A stretch of DNA of 64,000 bases, from assembly GCA_035634055.1 (NCBI GenBank), contig DASQDR010000127.1:1-64000 (forward strand), in the 5' to 3' direction. Made by a program: the position numbers and the translations under genes. The notes under the pieces are model-generated. The model searched no databases. It was not told the origin of the DNA and saw only the letters and a program-made list of their open reading frames with translations. Positions within the stretch are counted from its first letter, which is position 1; every line of letters begins with the position of its first letter. Shown here in pieces: positions 61,319 to 64,000 of this stretch. Source of the stretch: JAICTV01 sp035634055 (GTDB lineage: Bacteria > Planctomycetota > Phycisphaerae > Tepidisphaerales > Tepidisphaeraceae).

Positions 61319-64000
61319 GTGTTGACCGAGCCAGTGCAGTCGTGCCGCAACCCGCGTCAGCCCGCGGCCGCGGGATTTTGTCGCGCCTTCTTCGTCGCCG
61401 CCGCCGCGGCCGCCACCGTGGCGCTGCTCGCGTCGTTCGGTGCCGCGACCGCCTTCGCGGCGGACCTGAAGGAACTGAAGCAAGCGTTCGCCCAGCCGCC
61501 GGACGACGCACGCCCCTGGGTCTATTGGACGTGGCTGAGCGGGAACCTCACGCGCGAGGGGATCACCGCCGACCTCGAGGCGATGAAGCGCGTCGGTATC
61601 GGCGGGGCGATCATCCTCGACGTCGAAAATGGCACGCCCGACGGGCCCATCAAGTTCATGGACGAGCGCTGGCAGGCGATGTTCAAGCACACCGTCGCCG
61701 AGGCCAAGCGCCTCGGGATGGAACTGAACATGAACAACGGCGCCGGCTACTTCGGCAGCGGCGGCGACTGGGTGCCGCCGGAGAAGGCGATGCAATCCGT
61801 CATCGCCAGCGAGACGCGCGTCCCCGGCGGCGCGCGGTTTTCCGCAAACCTGCCCAAGCCCACCGACCGCCCGGAGTATCGCGACATCGCCGTGATGGCC
61901 GTCGCCGAGCCGGCGATCGACCCGAAGAACCGCTTCAAGATCCAAGACTTCGAGATGAAGGCGCTCCAGTGGAAGACGTGGGTCGCCTACCGCGGCACCA
62001 GGAGCGCCCCGCTGGACGCCGAGGCGCCGGCCAGCGCGGTGATCGCGCAAGAGCGCGTGATCGACCTGACGTCGAAGATGGAGCCGTCCGGGAAGCTCAC
62101 GTGGGACGCGCCGCCGGGCGAGTGGACGGTGCTGCGCTTCGGCCACGCGTGGAACGGCAGCCGCATCGGCCCCGTCCCCAAGGGGCAGGGCGGGCCGGAG
62201 ACCGACAAGCTCGACGCCTCCGCCACGCGCCTGCACTTCGACGCGTTCGTCAAGCGCCTCAACGACATCGTGGGCCCGGCCGGCAAGGGGACGCTGGTCG
62301 CGACGCACATCGACAGTTGGGAAGGCGGCGGGCAGACCTGGACGCCGGCGATGCGGGCCGAGTTCCAACGCCGCCGCGGCTACGACATTCTTCCCTGGCT
62401 GCCTGTCCTCTCGGGGCGCGTGCTCGGCAGCCTTCAGATGACCGAGCGCTTCTTGTGGGACCTGCGCAAGACCGTCTCGGAGCTGATGGTCGAGAACTAC
62501 GTGCGCGAGTTCCAGCAGCTCGCCAAACAGCAGGGGCTGCGGTTCACCTTCGAGGCGTACACCACCGCCGGCCACGACTTCGACGCCGCCAACTTCACCG
62601 ACGAGCCGACGGCGGAATTCTGGACGCCGAACGGGCAGGGGCTCGACTTTCAACCGACGGTGAAGTCCATGTCGTCCGCCGCGCACCTGAATGGCCGCAA
62701 GGTCGTCGGGGCCGAGGCGTTCACCTCCGGCAACCGCGAGAAGTGGCTGTGGCACCCCGGCATGATCAAGTGGATCGGCGACCGCGCCTTCAGCCAGGGC
62801 GCCAACCGCTTCGTCGTCCACCGCTACGCCGCCCAGCGCTTCATCGATCCCAAGCCCGGCATGCAGATGGGGCCGTGGGGGCTTCACTACGAGCGCACGA
62901 ACACGTGGTGGGACTGGTCCGGCCCGTGGCACGCCTACGTGACGCGGTGCCAGCATTTGCTGCGGCAGGGAGAGCCGGTGGCGGACGTGCTGGCGCTCCA
63001 GCCGGAAGAGCCGCTTTACCGATTCCAGCCGCTGCCGCTCAAGGGGTTCGACTACGACGCCTGCGGCCCCGACACCTTCAACCAGGTGACGGTGCGCGAC
63101 GGCAAGCTCACGCTCCCCACCGGGCGGCAGTACCGGCTGCTCTCGCTCACGCACACCGGCACCATGACCGTCCCGATCCTCACGCGCATCCGCGACCTGG
63201 TGCGCGCCGGCGCGGCGGTCGTCGGCGCACCGCCCAAGGCGACGCCGGGACTCACCGATTATCCCAAGGCCGACGCGCAGTTGGCCGAGCTGGTCGCCGA
63301 GCTGTGGGGCTCGACCTCGTCCGCCGGCGAGCGCGCCGTCGGCAAGGGGAAGGTCTTCGGCGGCATGTCCGCGGAAGAGGCGATGGACAAGCTGGACGTT
63401 CAAGCCGACTTCTCCAGCGACCAAGCCGTTCATTGGATTCACCGCACGATCGACGGCGCCGAGGTTTACTTCGTCGCCAATCCCCGGGATCGGGCCGTCG
63501 TGGCCAATTGCGAGTTCCGCGTCACCGGGCGCTCGCCGGAACTTTGGAACGCCGAGACGGGCCAGGTCCGCCGGGCCGCGCTCTTCACCGGGCGCGAGCG
63601 CTCGACGCGCATCGTGCTGCCGCTGGGCCCGAGCGATTCGGTCTTCGTCGTCTTTCCCCCCGCCGCCGATCGGGTCGAGCCGGTCGCCTCTTTCACCCGC
63701 GACGGCGCCCCGGCGCTGGGCGCAGGCGACGCCAGCGCCGGCCCGCGCGTGCAAAGCGCCTCGTACGGCCCGCCCGGCGACGCGGCGCGCACGCGCGACG
63801 TGCGCGAGAAGGTCCAGCGCCTGCTCGACCAGGGCGACGCCGAGTTCCCCGTCGGCCGCCTCGCCGAGGGCGACGACCCCGCCTGGGGGGTCGTCAAAAC
63901 GCTGGTCATGGAGTACCTCCTTGACGGCCGCCGGGTGCAGTTCAAGGGGATCGACACTGACACTTTCCGCCTCAAGGGCTCGACGGCCGCGGCCCCCGCG
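61319..64000 (+). CDS. Exported glycoside hydrolase, GH106-type alpha-L-rhamnosidase (partial, runs past the window end)
   Basis: The open frame continues for 894 codons to the window edge without a stop. AGGAGGT precedes a GTG start (TTG one codon later is possible). A signal peptide (FFVAAAAAATVALLASFGAATAFA) is followed by PWVYWTWLSGNLTREGITADLEAMKRVGIGG, the conserved GH106 opening. Further matching blocks are GMELNMNNGAGYFGSGGDWV, ATHIDSWEGGGQTWTP, and AYTTAGHDFDAANFTDEP. GH106 enzymes release rhamnose from rhamnogalacturonan or glycosides. The other two frames also look open because of GC bias but lack these motifs. The product is probably about 1000 residues or more. Confidence 0.92.
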   Translation, partial: MLTEPVQSCRNPRQPAAAGFCRAFFVAAAAAATVALLASFGAATAFAADLKELKQAFAQPPDDARPWVYWTWLSGNLTREGITADLEAMKRVGIGGAIILDVENGTPDGPIKFMDERWQAMFKHTVAEAKRLGMELNMNNGAGYFGSGGDWVPPEKAMQSVIASETRVPGGARFSANLPKPTDRPEYRDIAVMAVAEPAIDPKNRFKIQDFEMKALQWKTWVAYRGTRSAPLDAEAPASAVIAQERVIDLTSKMEPSGKLTWDAPPGEWTVLRFGHAWNGSRIGPVPKGQGGPETDKLDASATRLHFDAFVKRLNDIVGPAGKGTLVATHIDSWEGGGQTWTPAMRAEFQRRRGYDILPWLPVLSGRVLGSLQMTERFLWDLRKTVSELMVENYVREFQQLAKQQGLRFTFEAYTTAGHDFDAANFTDEPTAEFWTPNGQGLDFQPTVKSMSSAAHLNGRKVVGAEAFTSGNREKWLWHPGMIKWIGDRAFSQGANRFVVHRYAAQRFIDPKPGMQMGPWGLHYERTNTWWDWSGPWHAYVTRCQHLLRQGEPVADVLALQPEEPLYRFQPLPLKGFDYDACGPDTFNQVTVRDGKLTLPTGRQYRLLSLTHTGTMTVPILTRIRDLVRAGAAVVGAPPKATPGLTDYPKADAQLAELVAELWGSTSSAGERAVGKGKVFGGMSAEEAMDKLDVQADFSSDQAVHWIHRTIDGAEVYFVANPRDRAVVANCEFRVTGRSPELWNAETGQVRRAALFTGRERSTRIVLPLGPSDSVFVVFPPAADRVEPVASFTRDGAPALGAGDASAGPRVQSASYGPPGDAARTRDVREKVQRLLDQGDAEFPVGRLAEGDDPAWGVVKTLVMEYLLDGRRVQFKGIDTDTFRLKGSTAAAPA

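Noticed and set aside
61342..63924. 860-codon open frame on the plus strand at the window end
   Set aside because: It is Arg/Ala-rich and out of frame with the GH106 protein, whose frame carries the signal peptide and all conserved blocks.

Overview
The window is a 64 kb piece of a very GC-rich chromosome. It most resembles a planctomycete, probably Phycisphaerae/Tepidisphaerales (inference). The signs are linkers rich in ATQP/TTRP-type motifs, an LEPRxLM tag near the N-terminus of a giant extracellular protein, a planctomycete-style zinc-ribbon ahead of a membrane protease, a bacterial deoxyhypusine-synthase homologue, and several secreted polysaccharide-degradation proteins. No phage, IS, CRISPR or rRNA was seen. 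One tRNA (Pro, GGG) is present with its own promoter and terminator.

Layout. 0.5-9 kb: dnaA, a family-4 uracil-DNA glycosylase, a deoxyhypusine-synthase-like enzyme, a GT-C membrane glycosyltransferase, a large membrane-anchored exported protein. 9.4-10.5 kb: an ABC ATPase. 10.7-21.0 kb (minus strand): a tad/Flp pilus locus transcribed flp1, flp2, cpaA, tadE, cpaB, cpaC, cpaE/tadZ, cpaF/tadA, tadB, tadC and a small lipoprotein; flp2 is only 50 codons. 21-28 kb: FAD oxidoreductase, a second ABC ATPase, an exported SH3-domain protein, a TrmH/SpoU methyltransferase, purD. 28-46.5 kb: tRNA-Pro, a GH105-type hydrolase, pgi, pgm, a 1695-residue beta-helix/CBM/FN3/DUF1349 adhesin-like protein, an UlaG-like metallo-hydrolase, a Gfo/Idh/MocA oxidoreductase, glucokinase, a nucleotidyltransferase divergent from a metallophosphoesterase, a luciferase-like monooxygenase, and dinB. 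46.6-59.8 kb: a DUF1275-STAS fusion, a PrsW-family protease, and a MoxR/Bat-like operon (moxR, DUF58, a membrane protein, two vWA proteins, a TPR-like protein, and probably a 1281-residue exported protein). 59.9-64 kb: an M20 amidohydrolase and a GH106 alpha-L-rhamnosidase that runs off the window end.

Most unusual are the intergenic cassettes. At least ten spacers contain imperfect inverted repeats whose arms are short tandem repeats (7-, 8- or 10-bp units), in several unrelated sequence families that are sometimes nested inside one another. They lie between genes in every orientation, and one arm overlaps a stop codon. They are the best candidate here for something not well described. Sugar-related genes (pgi, pgm, glk, GH105, GH106, beta-helix protein) fit a heterotroph that uses plant or algal polysaccharide. 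Functions are inferred from family motifs read by eye; no database search was run.
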